A stretch of 64,000 nucleotides of DNA from Phyllobacterium pellucidum. Lineage in GTDB: Bacteria > Pseudomonadota > Alphaproteobacteria > Rhizobiales > Rhizobiaceae. The stretch's first letter is position 1. Every line of letters starts with the position of its first letter. The notes under the pieces are model-generated. The model ran no database searches. It was not told the origin of the DNA and worked only from the letters and a program-made list of their open reading frames with translations. Both the position numbers and the translations under genes were made by a program. This document shows positions 27,109-34,391 of this stretch, piece by piece. The stretch lies in contig NZ_JABUMX010000002.1 of assembly GCF_013327855.1 (NCBI RefSeq), positions 682,001 through 746,000 on the forward strand, read 5' to 3'.

Positions 27109-28596
27109 TCATTTTGCCTTGAGCACCGGTGGCGGCGACCAGCTATTGTCCATGATTTCGGCCTTCGGCGAATAGGCACGGATAAAGAGTTCGAAATCGC
27201 CCTTCGGCGCCGGCAACCAATTGGCAGCCTTGTCGCCTGCGGGCTTGCCATGCTGGACATAGATCGTCAGCGAACCATCTTCGCCATAGACGAGATCCTT
27301 GTTCTTGGTGCCGAGCGAGAAGCGGTTGATCTCATTGGGTGCGAAGAAGTGCTCGGCATCGTAGAGCGTCAGTGACCAGAACCCGTCAACGGGCGGAAGC
27401 TGACCCTTAGGGAAGGTAACGGTGTAGGCATGCTCGCCGTTGAGACGTTTCTTCTGCGAATCATATTCCTGGCCGAAATAGGCAGATTCGCGCCGGGGAT
27501 TGACGAAGATATTGGCCTTGGCAGCCGCAGCGCGGCTGAAGTAGTCGGTACCGAACTCGGCGCCGTTCATCGGCGCGACCCAGTCATTGCCAACCGGCAC
27601 GCCGGCATAGGAATAGCTGTGGATCTGCTTCATCAATTCCTTTTCGGTCTCGATGGCGGTTTCCTTCAGCGTGGCTGCCACCTCCGGATTCTTCGACGCG
27701 GCCTCGAGCAGCGAACCGAACCAGGCGTAAAGCGCTTCTTCGCCGGGCTGCGGCGGCACTTCCTTGAGGATCAGCGGCAACTCCTCGAAGAAGAGCTCGG
27801 GCTTGACCCACTGCGTCTCGCCACCGGCTCCCGCCTTGCCGCCGGCAGGATCGGCAAGCACCGGTATCTTGCTCCAGTCCTTGGTCTTCATCTTGCCGTC
27901 GAATTCGCTGAGCGGATAGGTCATGATCTGGCTGATGAGGGGCTGGATCGCGGCACGATCTTCCTTGGTGTCATCGAGAAATGCGCGCGGAATGATGTAG
28001 GCGAGATTCGTCGGCGAGCGGAAGACACCGGAAATTCCTGACGGCACGTCGCCTTTCCATTCCGGCCCGACGATCATGTAGAAGCCGGGCTTGCTGCCAT
28101 AGAGCTTGCCCATGCCGCCGATGGTGTCGGTGCGTTGGTTTCCGAGCTGGTAGACCCAGAAGCGGTCGCCGAAATCCGGCACCTGAAAGACGATCGGTTC
28201 CTTTTCAAGCGCAAAGATGCCGAAACCGTAGACGACGTCCTGGTTGGGCGTGGCGACGCCGCGTTCCTCGGGCTTGATGTAATCGGTCAGCATCGTCACG
28301 CGGCCGATCGGCCCGACAGGCAGGATGCCATCGCCAAGGCCATTCTCCGGCACCTTGGAAAATACCATCTGGCGATTGTGCATGTTGACCATCGGCCAGC
28401 CCCAGAGATAGGCGATGCGAGCCATGTCCCGCACGTAGGCTTTCGGAAGGGTCGTGCCGGATATCGGGCCCTTGGGGATTTCCTTGCTGATCTCCGGAAC
28501 AGCCGGCGACTGGGCGAAGGAGGAGACCGGAAAGACTGCAATCGATGAAGCTAAAATCAAAGTGCGTAATGAAATAGACCTGGTTGAAACCTGCAT
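27109..28596 (-). CDS. DUF1254/DUF1214 protein with Sec signal
   Basis: 495 aa. A Sec-type signal peptide ends near SFAQSP. The mature part has NQDVVYGFGIFALEKEP (DUF1254) and GFWSLTLYDAEHFF (DUF1214). It is a distant paralogue of the next gene on this strand but uses another export route. The two probably form an operon. Family members occur widely in rhizobia and mycobacteria with no agreed biochemical role. Confidence 0.86.
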   Translation of the reverse strand: MQVSTRSISLRTLILASSIAVFPVSSFAQSPAVPEISKEIPKGPISGTTLPKAYVRDMARIAYLWGWPMVNMHNRQMVFSKVPENGLGDGILPVGPIGRVTMLTDYIKPEERGVATPNQDVVYGFGIFALEKEPIVFQVPDFGDRFWVYQLGNQRTDTIGGMGKLYGSKPGFYMIVGPEWKGDVPSGISGVFRSPTNLAYIIPRAFLDDTKEDRAAIQPLISQIMTYPLSEFDGKMKTKDWSKIPVLADPAGGKAGAGGETQWVKPELFFEELPLILKEVPPQPGEEALYAWFGSLLEAASKNPEVAATLKETAIETEKELMKQIHSYSYAGVPVGNDWVAPMNGAEFGTDYFSRAAAAKANIFVNPRRESAYFGQEYDSQKKRLNGEHAYTVTFPKGQLPPVDGFWSLTLYDAEHFFAPNEINRFSLGTKNKDLVYGEDGSLTIYVQHGKPAGDKAANWLPAPKGDFELFIRAYSPKAEIMDNSWSPPPVLKAK

Positions 28597-28962
28597 CTTG
28601 CTACCCTTTTTCCAACGTTTCCTGTCCGCGCCGAAACCGGCGCAGATAACATGCCAAACCTAACGATCCGCGACGATAACCAAAGTACGTAACAGTAACA
28701 AAATGCTGCAAAAGCGCATTTGCGCCCCGCATGCACGCTCCGGCAGACAGCCTCATCGGACCGTGAACTTCGGTCATATTTTGCTCAAGAGAAGTTGAAC
28801 AACATTACACGTAATTCATTGTTTTCATGACGTTTTAGGGCGTAACGTCCGCTAACCGGCACGGTGGGTGCCGGTATGGGGACGGGACGAAACGGGTCCT
28901 TGTCTTGAACAATTGGCAAAGGCTCTTCTCGGTCTCGTCCGGCATAGATCAGGAGGAGATAA
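28597..28962. other. 366-bp divergent intergenic region with two adjacent inverted repeats
   Basis: No gene is seen between the DUF1254 gene and the DUF1344 gene. It holds two inverted repeats close together: GACGTT/AACGTC at 28829-28849 and a perfect ACCGGCAC/GTGCCGGT with a 5-nt loop at 28855-28875. They lie 90-130 bp ahead of the DUF1344 start and could be 5'-UTR hairpins or operator dyads. Confidence 0.4.
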
Positions 28963-29310
28963 ATGATGAAGAAATTGCTTCTGGTAATCTCTGCGCTGGC
29001 ATTGACGACAGGCCTAGCCTCAGCCCAGGGACAACGCACCTACACCTCCACGGTGAAATCGGTTAGGGCCATGCACAGCCCCGATATGTTCAGCACGACG
29101 GGGACGATCGAATGGGTCAGTCCGCAATCAAGGACGGTGCAGCTGACGACGGGTACGAAGTACCAGTTGCCCGCAAATGCCGATTTCCGCGGCATCGCCG
29201 CCGGCGAGAAGGTGCGCATCACCTGGAAGGGCCAAGACCCCTATAATACGTCCTTCGGCAATGGTGAATCGGATGAATTCCACGCCGCGAAGATGGTGGT
29301 GGTTCACTGA
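28963..29310 (+). CDS. DUF1344 family small secreted protein
   Basis: 115 aa. AGGAGGAGATAA immediately precedes ATG 28963. A signal peptide ends at ASAQGQ. The mature part is a short beta-rich domain, with TGTIEWVSPQSRTVQLTTG followed by GEKVRITW, as in DUF1344 proteins of rhizobia. These periplasmic proteins of about 80-110 residues have no known function. Confidence 0.82.
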   Translation: MMKKLLLVISALALTTGLASAQGQRTYTSTVKSVRAMHSPDMFSTTGTIEWVSPQSRTVQLTTGTKYQLPANADFRGIAAGEKVRITWKGQDPYNTSFGNGESDEFHAAKMVVVH

Positions 29311-29395
29311 TCAATGGATAAGGGTTGAGCGGTGGTCGGAGGCCAAGAGGCCAACGGCCACCGGTCGATCTGGGAGTGTTTGGACGGGAAGAAAA

Positions 29396-29413
29396 TGGTG
29401 GGCCCGGAGGGAC
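29396..29413. repeat. attL-like copy of tRNA-Ile2 3' end
   Basis: TGGTGGGCCCGGAGGGAC, 18 bp identical to the 3' end (with CCA) of the tRNA gene at 32131-32207. Base composition changes to AT-rich just after it. I read it as the left attachment repeat of a small integrated element. Confidence 0.7.
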
Positions 29414-29593
29414 AATCAAAAATTACTTCGGAATCAAGCGTTTAAGGTTCCGTATTCGCTCTTTTTGTAGCGAGGTTTTGTAGCTAGAATCAAGCGAATT
29501 ACGAATTCAACGGAGCGGTGGATAGCCCAACGATCACCAGCACGGGCAACGCTGAATTGAATTTGAATAATTTTTGTTGAAATTACAAAAAAT

Positions 29594-30250
29594 GTGATGA
29601 TACTACAGCAGCGACCACGTGGAGATTCGTTGCCAATGACCAGCATGTCCCAGGAAGATGTAAAATCGGCTTTGTCACCCTATCACAGTCAGCTCAAGCA
29701 GGTTGTCGCAGACGGATACGATGAGTGGCAGCGTGTCTCGGATTTCCGCGCAAGGAGCGGTTACAGTCCGGTGCTGTATTCCCGGACTATGGCAAATTAT
29801 GTCTTCGACGCCATCGCTCGCAACGCCCAGAAAACCTTCAGTCGCGATAAGACCGTGCGCATCCGCCAAGAGACGCAGACAGTCAAGTTTATCTTTGCCG
29901 GTAAGGTGATTGTGCGTTTCAAGAAAGGGGATGATGATCACCTTGGCAAGAACATCCCTACGCAAGCCGTGTTGGATTATCTTGATCCGCAGCAAACTCT
30001 TCCGGGATTTCCACCAGAGGCTGCGAAGGTTGAGATTGTATGGTCCGCCAACGATATCGGCACGGGAATTGAAGAGGTCCTAGTTGTGGCGCGAGACGGT
30101 AACGCCTCGCTTTGGTCTTACAGCATCGACGATGACGCTAGCGAGAGTGCTGGTTCTGGCGTATTGCCGTTCCCCGATGGTTCCCGACTCGGTGGTTTCT
30201 CTCCGCTGGTCGTGGTTAAACCTCGAAAGTCCGAACGCGAAAGCGAATAA
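29594..30250 (+). CDS. Uncharacterised protein coupled to XRE-ImmA gene (island)
   Basis: Up to 218 aa from GTG 29594; ATG 29597, 29636 and 29645 are alternative starts, with GTGGAG ahead of 29636. No family recognised. The sequence is soluble and polar, with RTMANYVFDAIARNAQ and a Lys/Arg-rich strand VKFIFAGKVIVRFKKGDDD in the middle. Only 3 bp separate it from the XRE-ImmA gene, so the two are translationally linked. In such pairs the XRE-ImmA protein often controls or inactivates its neighbour, making this a candidate effector or toxin. Confidence 0.72.
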   Translation: MMILQQRPRGDSLPMTSMSQEDVKSALSPYHSQLKQVVADGYDEWQRVSDFRARSGYSPVLYSRTMANYVFDAIARNAQKTFSRDKTVRIRQETQTVKFIFAGKVIVRFKKGDDDHLGKNIPTQAVLDYLDPQQTLPGFPPEAAKVEIVWSANDIGTGIEEVLVVARDGNASLWSYSIDDDASESAGSGVLPFPDGSRLGGFSPLVVVKPRKSERESE

Positions 30251-30253
30251 GTT

Positions 30254-31333
30254 ATGGCCGCATTTGGTGATCTACTGCGCCTCGCAAGGCAATTGCGGGG
30301 CTACACGCAAAAGAAAAGTTCTGAAGATTTGGGTATTGCTCAAACCGTGCTTTCACGGCTTGAGAATGGCCTTATCGAACCTGACGTGGATCTTGTCGCC
30401 CGGGCAGCACAAACATTCGATGTCCCAGTCGACTTCTTCGCTATTACGGATACCGTTTATGGCCCGCCGGTAAGCGTTCACGCTATGCTCCGTGGCAAGG
30501 CCGATGTATCTGCGCGGGACATTGATATGATCACCGCAGAGCTAAACGTCCGACTTATGCATCTGCGTGTCTTTTTGGAAAATGTGGACTTCAACGCGGT
30601 TTTGTCCGTCCCAAGCTTGGACATCGAACGATACGAATCGCCTGAAAAAGTTGCGGCAATTGTTCGTACGCATTGGAAGCTGCCACGCGGTCCCATTAAA
30701 AATTTGACCCGCATTATCGAGCAAGCCGGTGTTATCGTAGCGGACAGTAATTTTCACGGAGCTGGGGTGAGCGGGGTTACCTTTGCTGTACCCGGGCGTC
30801 CACCCATTGTCCTGATCAATCGGGACCATCCAGCGGATCGCCTGCGTTTCACGTTGGCGCACGAACTAGGCCATCTCGTTATGCATCGATTTCCAACACC
30901 CGAGATGGAAGAAGAAGCCAATCGCTTTGCATCAGCATTTTTGTTGCCGCCGGAAGATATGAAGGAAGCGTTTTCTGGCAGGCGTGTGACACTCGAGTTG
31001 CTAGCATCCATGAAGAAAGAATGGAAAGTCTCGATGCAGAGCCTTCTTATGAGCGCTCAAACTCAGAAAGCCGTTTCGGACAACCAAGCTCGATACCTAT
31101 GGCAACAGATCAGTATGAGAGGGTGGCGCACGAGGGAACCAGCAAGCTTAGACTTTCCTCACGACCCTCCAACTGTGCTGCCGACGATCATAAAAGCACA
31201 TCTCAGTGACCTTGGCTTCAAACCAGATGAACTTCTCCAGATGTCGCGGGTGTTTGTTAGGGACTTCGTCGGCATGTATGGCGACTTTCATTCAGAGGGG
31301 CCAAGCAGGCCCCGTTTGCGAATTGTCACATAA
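30254..31333 (+). CDS. XRE helix-turn-helix / ImmA-IrrE metallopeptidase fusion
   Basis: 359 aa. Residues 1-60 form an XRE DNA-binding domain with TQKKSSEDLGIAQTVLSRLE. The C-terminal half is a COG2856 ImmA/IrrE zinc peptidase with HELGH (H203, H207) and a downstream EEEANRFASAFLLP glutamate helix as third ligand. ImmA of ICEBs1 cleaves its partner repressor, and IrrE/DdrO acts in the damage response. Here it follows an unknown protein by 3 bp inside a tRNA-linked island, which suggests a toxin-antitoxin, immunity or element-control pair. No ribosome site is visible, consistent with coupling. Confidence 0.85.
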   Translation: MAAFGDLLRLARQLRGYTQKKSSEDLGIAQTVLSRLENGLIEPDVDLVARAAQTFDVPVDFFAITDTVYGPPVSVHAMLRGKADVSARDIDMITAELNVRLMHLRVFLENVDFNAVLSVPSLDIERYESPEKVAAIVRTHWKLPRGPIKNLTRIIEQAGVIVADSNFHGAGVSGVTFAVPGRPPIVLINRDHPADRLRFTLAHELGHLVMHRFPTPEMEEEANRFASAFLLPPEDMKEAFSGRRVTLELLASMKKEWKVSMQSLLMSAQTQKAVSDNQARYLWQQISMRGWRTREPASLDFPHDPPTVLPTIIKAHLSDLGFKPDELLQMSRVFVRDFVGMYGDFHSEGPSRPRLRIVT

Positions 31334-31482
31334 CAGTGACGCGGGGCGAATTCCTACTGATTTCATTGGCCGTGAAATGGTTGGTCGAGAAGATTCCCGC
31401 ATTCAATGACGTTATAGACGCGGCGTCTAAAATCCCGTGCGTTTTCGAGGTAGAGGTTGAATAGTGCCCCCCGCGGGCTTCC

Positions 31483-31740
31483 TCACGGTCGAGGACAGCA
31501 TTTGTGTGTTTTTTGACTAGCGCGGCGATTCTGTATCGCCGCGCCGTTACCAACGTCGGTTGAACTCCAAAACTCCAGAGCGACCTTATGCGCCTCTCTT
31601 TTCGCTTCTGATTCTGTGGTCGCCTTCAGGGTACGCCATCGCTTGCGTTGAGTGCCGTAAACGCATGAAGGTCTCCTGGCACGTTTGCGCGGTACACAAA
31701 TGAGCCGCCCCGCCTCATCAAGCCAGGTATTTTTTGCCAT
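31483..31740 (-). pseudogene. Possible integrase N-terminal remnant
   Basis: A minus-strand frame of 85 codons starting MAKNTWLDEAGRLICVPRK. A basic stretch with RKRWRTLKATTESEAKREAH resembles in style the arm-binding N-terminus of phage tyrosine recombinases. It stops early and no catalytic R-HxxR-Y follows in any frame nearby. Its place 100 bp from the right att-like repeat is where an integrase gene is expected. The identity is only suggestive. Confidence 0.3.
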
Positions 31741-31839
31741 CTTGTCCGTTCCCCGATTGTTGCAACAAATCGTAGATCGGACCTCAACAACACCTTAAGA
31801 ATGCAGGAGCTCTTTTATTTCAGAGGGTTTAGAGGAAAA

Positions 31840-31855
31840 TGGTGGGCCCGGAGGG
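31840..31855. repeat. Second att-like copy of tRNA-Ile2 3' end
   Basis: TGGTGGGCCCGGAGGG matches the last 16 bases of the tRNA gene at 32131. It also shares the preceding GAAAA with the left copy, making 21 bp identical to 29391-29411. This is the likely right boundary of the 2.4-kb unit, leaving a further 0.28-kb segment before the tRNA. Confidence 0.65.
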
Positions 31856-32066
31856 CAGGTCCCGATCCTTGAAATCATTGGGCTTTTCGTGGGGCCAAAG
31901 TGACGGTGTTCCCGCCACGTTCCGTGTGGGCCCACGCCCCCGTGGGCTCAGGAAACGATCCTGAGATTGCCACGGCGACGCATCTGATCGCGCTTGTCCT
32001 CGCGGGCGTTGATGGCGTTGGCGACGTCGACCATCATCCGCTTCTTGTTGGCCCGCTTCGGACGCT

Positions 32067-32098
32067 GTGGGCCCGGGGCGTGGGCCCGCCGTGGGCCC
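32067..32098. repeat. Three tandem GTGGGCCC units
   Basis: GTGGGCCC occurs at 32067, 32080 and 32091, with another inside the palindrome GTGGGCCCAC at 31926-31935. The same octamer is in the tRNA acceptor stem and both att-like repeats. The cluster may be debris of repeated integration or recombinase arm sites. Confidence 0.35.
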
Positions 32099-32130
32099 AG
32101 CCGGTTTTTGTGTAATGATTTCAAAGACTT

Positions 32131-32207
32131 TGGTGGGCCCGGAGGGACTCGAACCCCCAACCAAGCGGTTATGAGCCGCCGGCTCTAACCAATTGAGCTA
32201 CAGGCCC
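32131..32207 (-). tRNA. tRNA-Ile2 (anticodon CAT, lysidine type)
   Basis: 77 nt including encoded CCA. The acceptor stem GGGCCTG pairs with CGGGCCC, the T-loop GTTCGAG is intact, and the anticodon CAT lies at 32171-32173 within GCGGCTCATAACCGC. The anticodon arm matches bacterial tRNA-Ile2, whose C34 is modified to lysidine by TilS to read AUA, rather than elongator or initiator Met tRNA. Its 3' end is the presumed integration target of the neighbouring island. Confidence 0.92.
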
Positions 32208-32351
32208 CACCTGAAAATACGAACGAGCCGGGCAATACCGGCGTTCGGTCCCGCGATCAATAACGGGAAAAATTGACAATGCAATCCCCGAAAGATCTTA
32301 AGTCCATGGCGCAACACAAAATTCCCCGGAAAATGCCATAGGGTCTGCGGC

Positions 32352-33386
32352 TCAGCGCTTCTGCTGCTCCTGTTCGGCCAAAACTAAAAGCCGCCGCGCA
32401 CTCTCTTCGTCGGTGATGAACACCGTCGGGCGAATGAGCGCCATCGCGCCATAAAGCGCCCTCACCTTCTCCTTGCCGCCGGAGGTCAGCACCCGCACCG
32501 GCACTCGCTGCACCGTATCGATGCCGACCGACATGACGAGATCATGGATCGGATGATCGACGAGCTTGCCTTCCTTGTTATAGAAATGAAACAGCAAGTC
32601 GCCCACCGCACCGCGCTCGGCGAGCGAGGCCTGGTGGCCTGCGTTGAGAAAGCCGATGTGATAGGGCGTGCTCGATGCCGTTTCGATGGCGCCGACGCTG
32701 AGGAGCACAAGGTCCACATCCTCGGCCATTTCGAAGACGTTCTTTAGCCCGCAGCGCTCGATAAGGGCTGTCTTGGTTTCGATGCTGTCAACCATGGCGG
32801 GGGCCGGAATAAGATAGCCATCGCCTTGAAAAAGCTGGGCAAACTGCCAGGCGAATTCCGCCGGGTTGAAGCGGCGCGGCTGGCTGATGCCGCCCAGCAG
32901 CGAGATGACCGTGAAATCTTCGAGCGCCTTGGCTTCGAGGTAGGACAGCGTGTTGAGGAGCGTGCGTCCCCAACCGACGCCTACCCGCATGCCATTGGCA
33001 ACGACGCCCGACAAATAGTCGCCTGTAGCCGCCGCAATCGACGGGATCGGGTCATTGTCGGGATGGGACAGCGGCGCGATGATGACGCGTTCAAGGCCAA
33101 ACTGCTTCTCGACCTGTCGCTCCAGCGAAATCAAATCGGAAAGATAGCCTTGAATGCCGATCTTGACTTCGTTGCGGGCACGCGCTTCGGCCAGCATGCG
33201 CACGATGGTGACGCGCCCGACGCCGAGAATTTCGGCAATCTCGTTTTGCGTCATCTGCTCGATATAGTACATCCAGGCGGCGCGCATGCGCATCCGGCTG
33301 ATCTTGGTGTCGGGCTGCCCGAAGTCCACCGGCGCCTTCTGGGGGTTCGCAGGCGCACCATTTGTTCGTTTGCGTCGATCGGCCAC
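32352..33386 (-). CDS. SorC/DeoR-type sugar-binding transcriptional regulator
   Basis: 344 aa from GTG 33386, with AGGGGGACGA just upstream. An N-terminal helix-turn-helix (MTQNEIAEILGVGRVTIVRML) is followed by a SorC sugar-phosphate-binding domain with GVGWGRTL and LVLLSVGAIE. SorC proteins such as SorC, DeoR-like SugR and EryD respond to phosphorylated carbohydrates. It is near the glucitol-type PTS operon and is the best candidate to bind the operator shared by the PTS and SAF-aco operons. Confidence 0.87.
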   Translation of the reverse strand: MADRRKRTNGAPANPQKAPVDFGQPDTKISRMRMRAAWMYYIEQMTQNEIAEILGVGRVTIVRMLAEARARNEVKIGIQGYLSDLISLERQVEKQFGLERVIIAPLSHPDNDPIPSIAAATGDYLSGVVANGMRVGVGWGRTLLNTLSYLEAKALEDFTVISLLGGISQPRRFNPAEFAWQFAQLFQGDGYLIPAPAMVDSIETKTALIERCGLKNVFEMAEDVDLVLLSVGAIETASSTPYHIGFLNAGHQASLAERGAVGDLLFHFYNKEGKLVDHPIHDLVMSVGIDTVQRVPVRVLTSGGKEKVRALYGAMALIRPTVFITDEESARRLLVLAEQEQQKR

Positions 33387-33622
33387 TCGTCCCCCTGTTT
33401 ATCCTGCGATTGCCCTGCCGCTTCCGCGGCAGAAATCTGCCTTCTCTACATAAGCGCCCCATTGCCGCTTTTTAAGCCGAAGCGCGGCATAACACCTTGA
33501 ATCTGCGCATAGTGCTTGCCAAAAATCGATACAGATTTTGGGGTTATGCGCTAGAATGTCATTTAGCAAGGCATCAAAAACGGATAGGAACTCTTATCCA
33601 CGTGCGAGCAGAGGCTGCGATC

Positions 33623-34375
33623 ATGATTCGTGATATATCGAGCGATATCGTCGTCAACCTGAAAGACCGGTTGCGGGACGTACGCCACCTGATCCGGTCG
33701 AGCCGACTCGATGCGAAGCCGCATGCGCAGGACCTGCCGGATATGTTGTTCGGCCAGGCCGCCCGCGTCATGGACAAGGCGTTCACCACGGCCGAAACGA
33801 TATCCATTTCTCTGGTCTCGCAGGATCCCGCGGCGCACACGGCGACGATCGAAGCCCGCAGTCTTGATGCATATTTTCCGGCCGGTGTTGGCAAGGGCGA
33901 GGCGCTGTTCCGGCGCGATGTCTATTACCTGACCAAGCGTATCTTCAGCATATTGGGCTCGGACAATCCGCTTATTCACGAGGCGACGTTCGCCGCCGTC
34001 CACGCGGCGATGAGCCGCCGCCATGCGCATCTGCTGCTTGCCGCGCGCGAGGGCGGACTTGCGGAAATTGCCGCTGCCTGCGCCGTGATGACCGTCGAAC
34101 TGCAGAGCCAATATGATGCCGCTCCCACTGCCTTTCCGGCGCATGTTGCCGCCAAGCCCGACCGGCTCACGCAATATCTGTGCTTTGCCGCAATCGCGCT
34201 CGCCATAGGTGTTGCGACCTATGTCGAAGTGGAGCCCTGTGACGAAAAACTGGTCGAAAGCACCCTCCTTGCTTTGCAGGCGCGGCAGGAGAAGTTTGGC
34301 GTGGCCATTGCATCTGGCAACCCCGAACCGGCCCTGTCGAGCCTTTATGCGTTTCTCATGCCGCATCTTCCGTAA
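33623..34375 (+). CDS. Conserved hypothetical protein next to PTS operon
   Basis: 250 aa from ATG at 33623, with GAGG 8 nt upstream; the frame opens earlier at 33497 without support. Mostly helical and rich in Ala, with one weak hydrophobic segment near residues 185-200. No family or active-site motif is recognised. It is divergent from the SorC-type regulator and convergent with the HPr-EI gene, so it may belong to the same regulon. Confidence 0.68.
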   Translation: MIRDISSDIVVNLKDRLRDVRHLIRSSRLDAKPHAQDLPDMLFGQAARVMDKAFTTAETISISLVSQDPAAHTATIEARSLDAYFPAGVGKGEALFRRDVYYLTKRIFSILGSDNPLIHEATFAAVHAAMSRRHAHLLLAAREGGLAEIAAACAVMTVELQSQYDAAPTAFPAHVAAKPDRLTQYLCFAAIALAIGVATYVEVEPCDEKLVESTLLALQARQEKFGVAIASGNPEPALSSLYAFLMPHLP

Positions 34376-34391
34376 GCCTGTACTTACGGAA
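34368..34391. terminator. Bidirectional stem-loop overlapping two convergent stop codons
   Basis: Perfect inverted repeat TTCCGTAAG-CCTGTA-CTTACGGAA. The stop codons of the hypothetical gene (plus, 34373-34375) and the HPr-EI gene (minus, 34384-34386) both lie inside its arms. There is no long T-run, so termination efficiency is uncertain. Confidence 0.5.

Noticed and set aside
31948..32160. Minus-strand frame starting in the tRNA-Ile2 gene
   Set aside because: Its N-terminus (GVRVPPGPP) is translation of the tRNA 3' end, a common false start. The basic C-terminal part may be remnant coding DNA, but no start or family supports a gene.
32131..32207. tRNA with CAT anticodon read as elongator or initiator Met
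   Set aside because: The anticodon arm and acceptor stem match tRNA-Ile2, not Met tRNAs; initiator features such as a 1-72 mismatch are absent (G1-C72 pairs).
33519..33542. Imperfect dyad CCAAAAATC/GATTTTGG upstream of the hypothetical gene
   Set aside because: One arm has an extra base and the site does not resemble the shared GAACATTTGT operator; too weak to list as a regulatory site.
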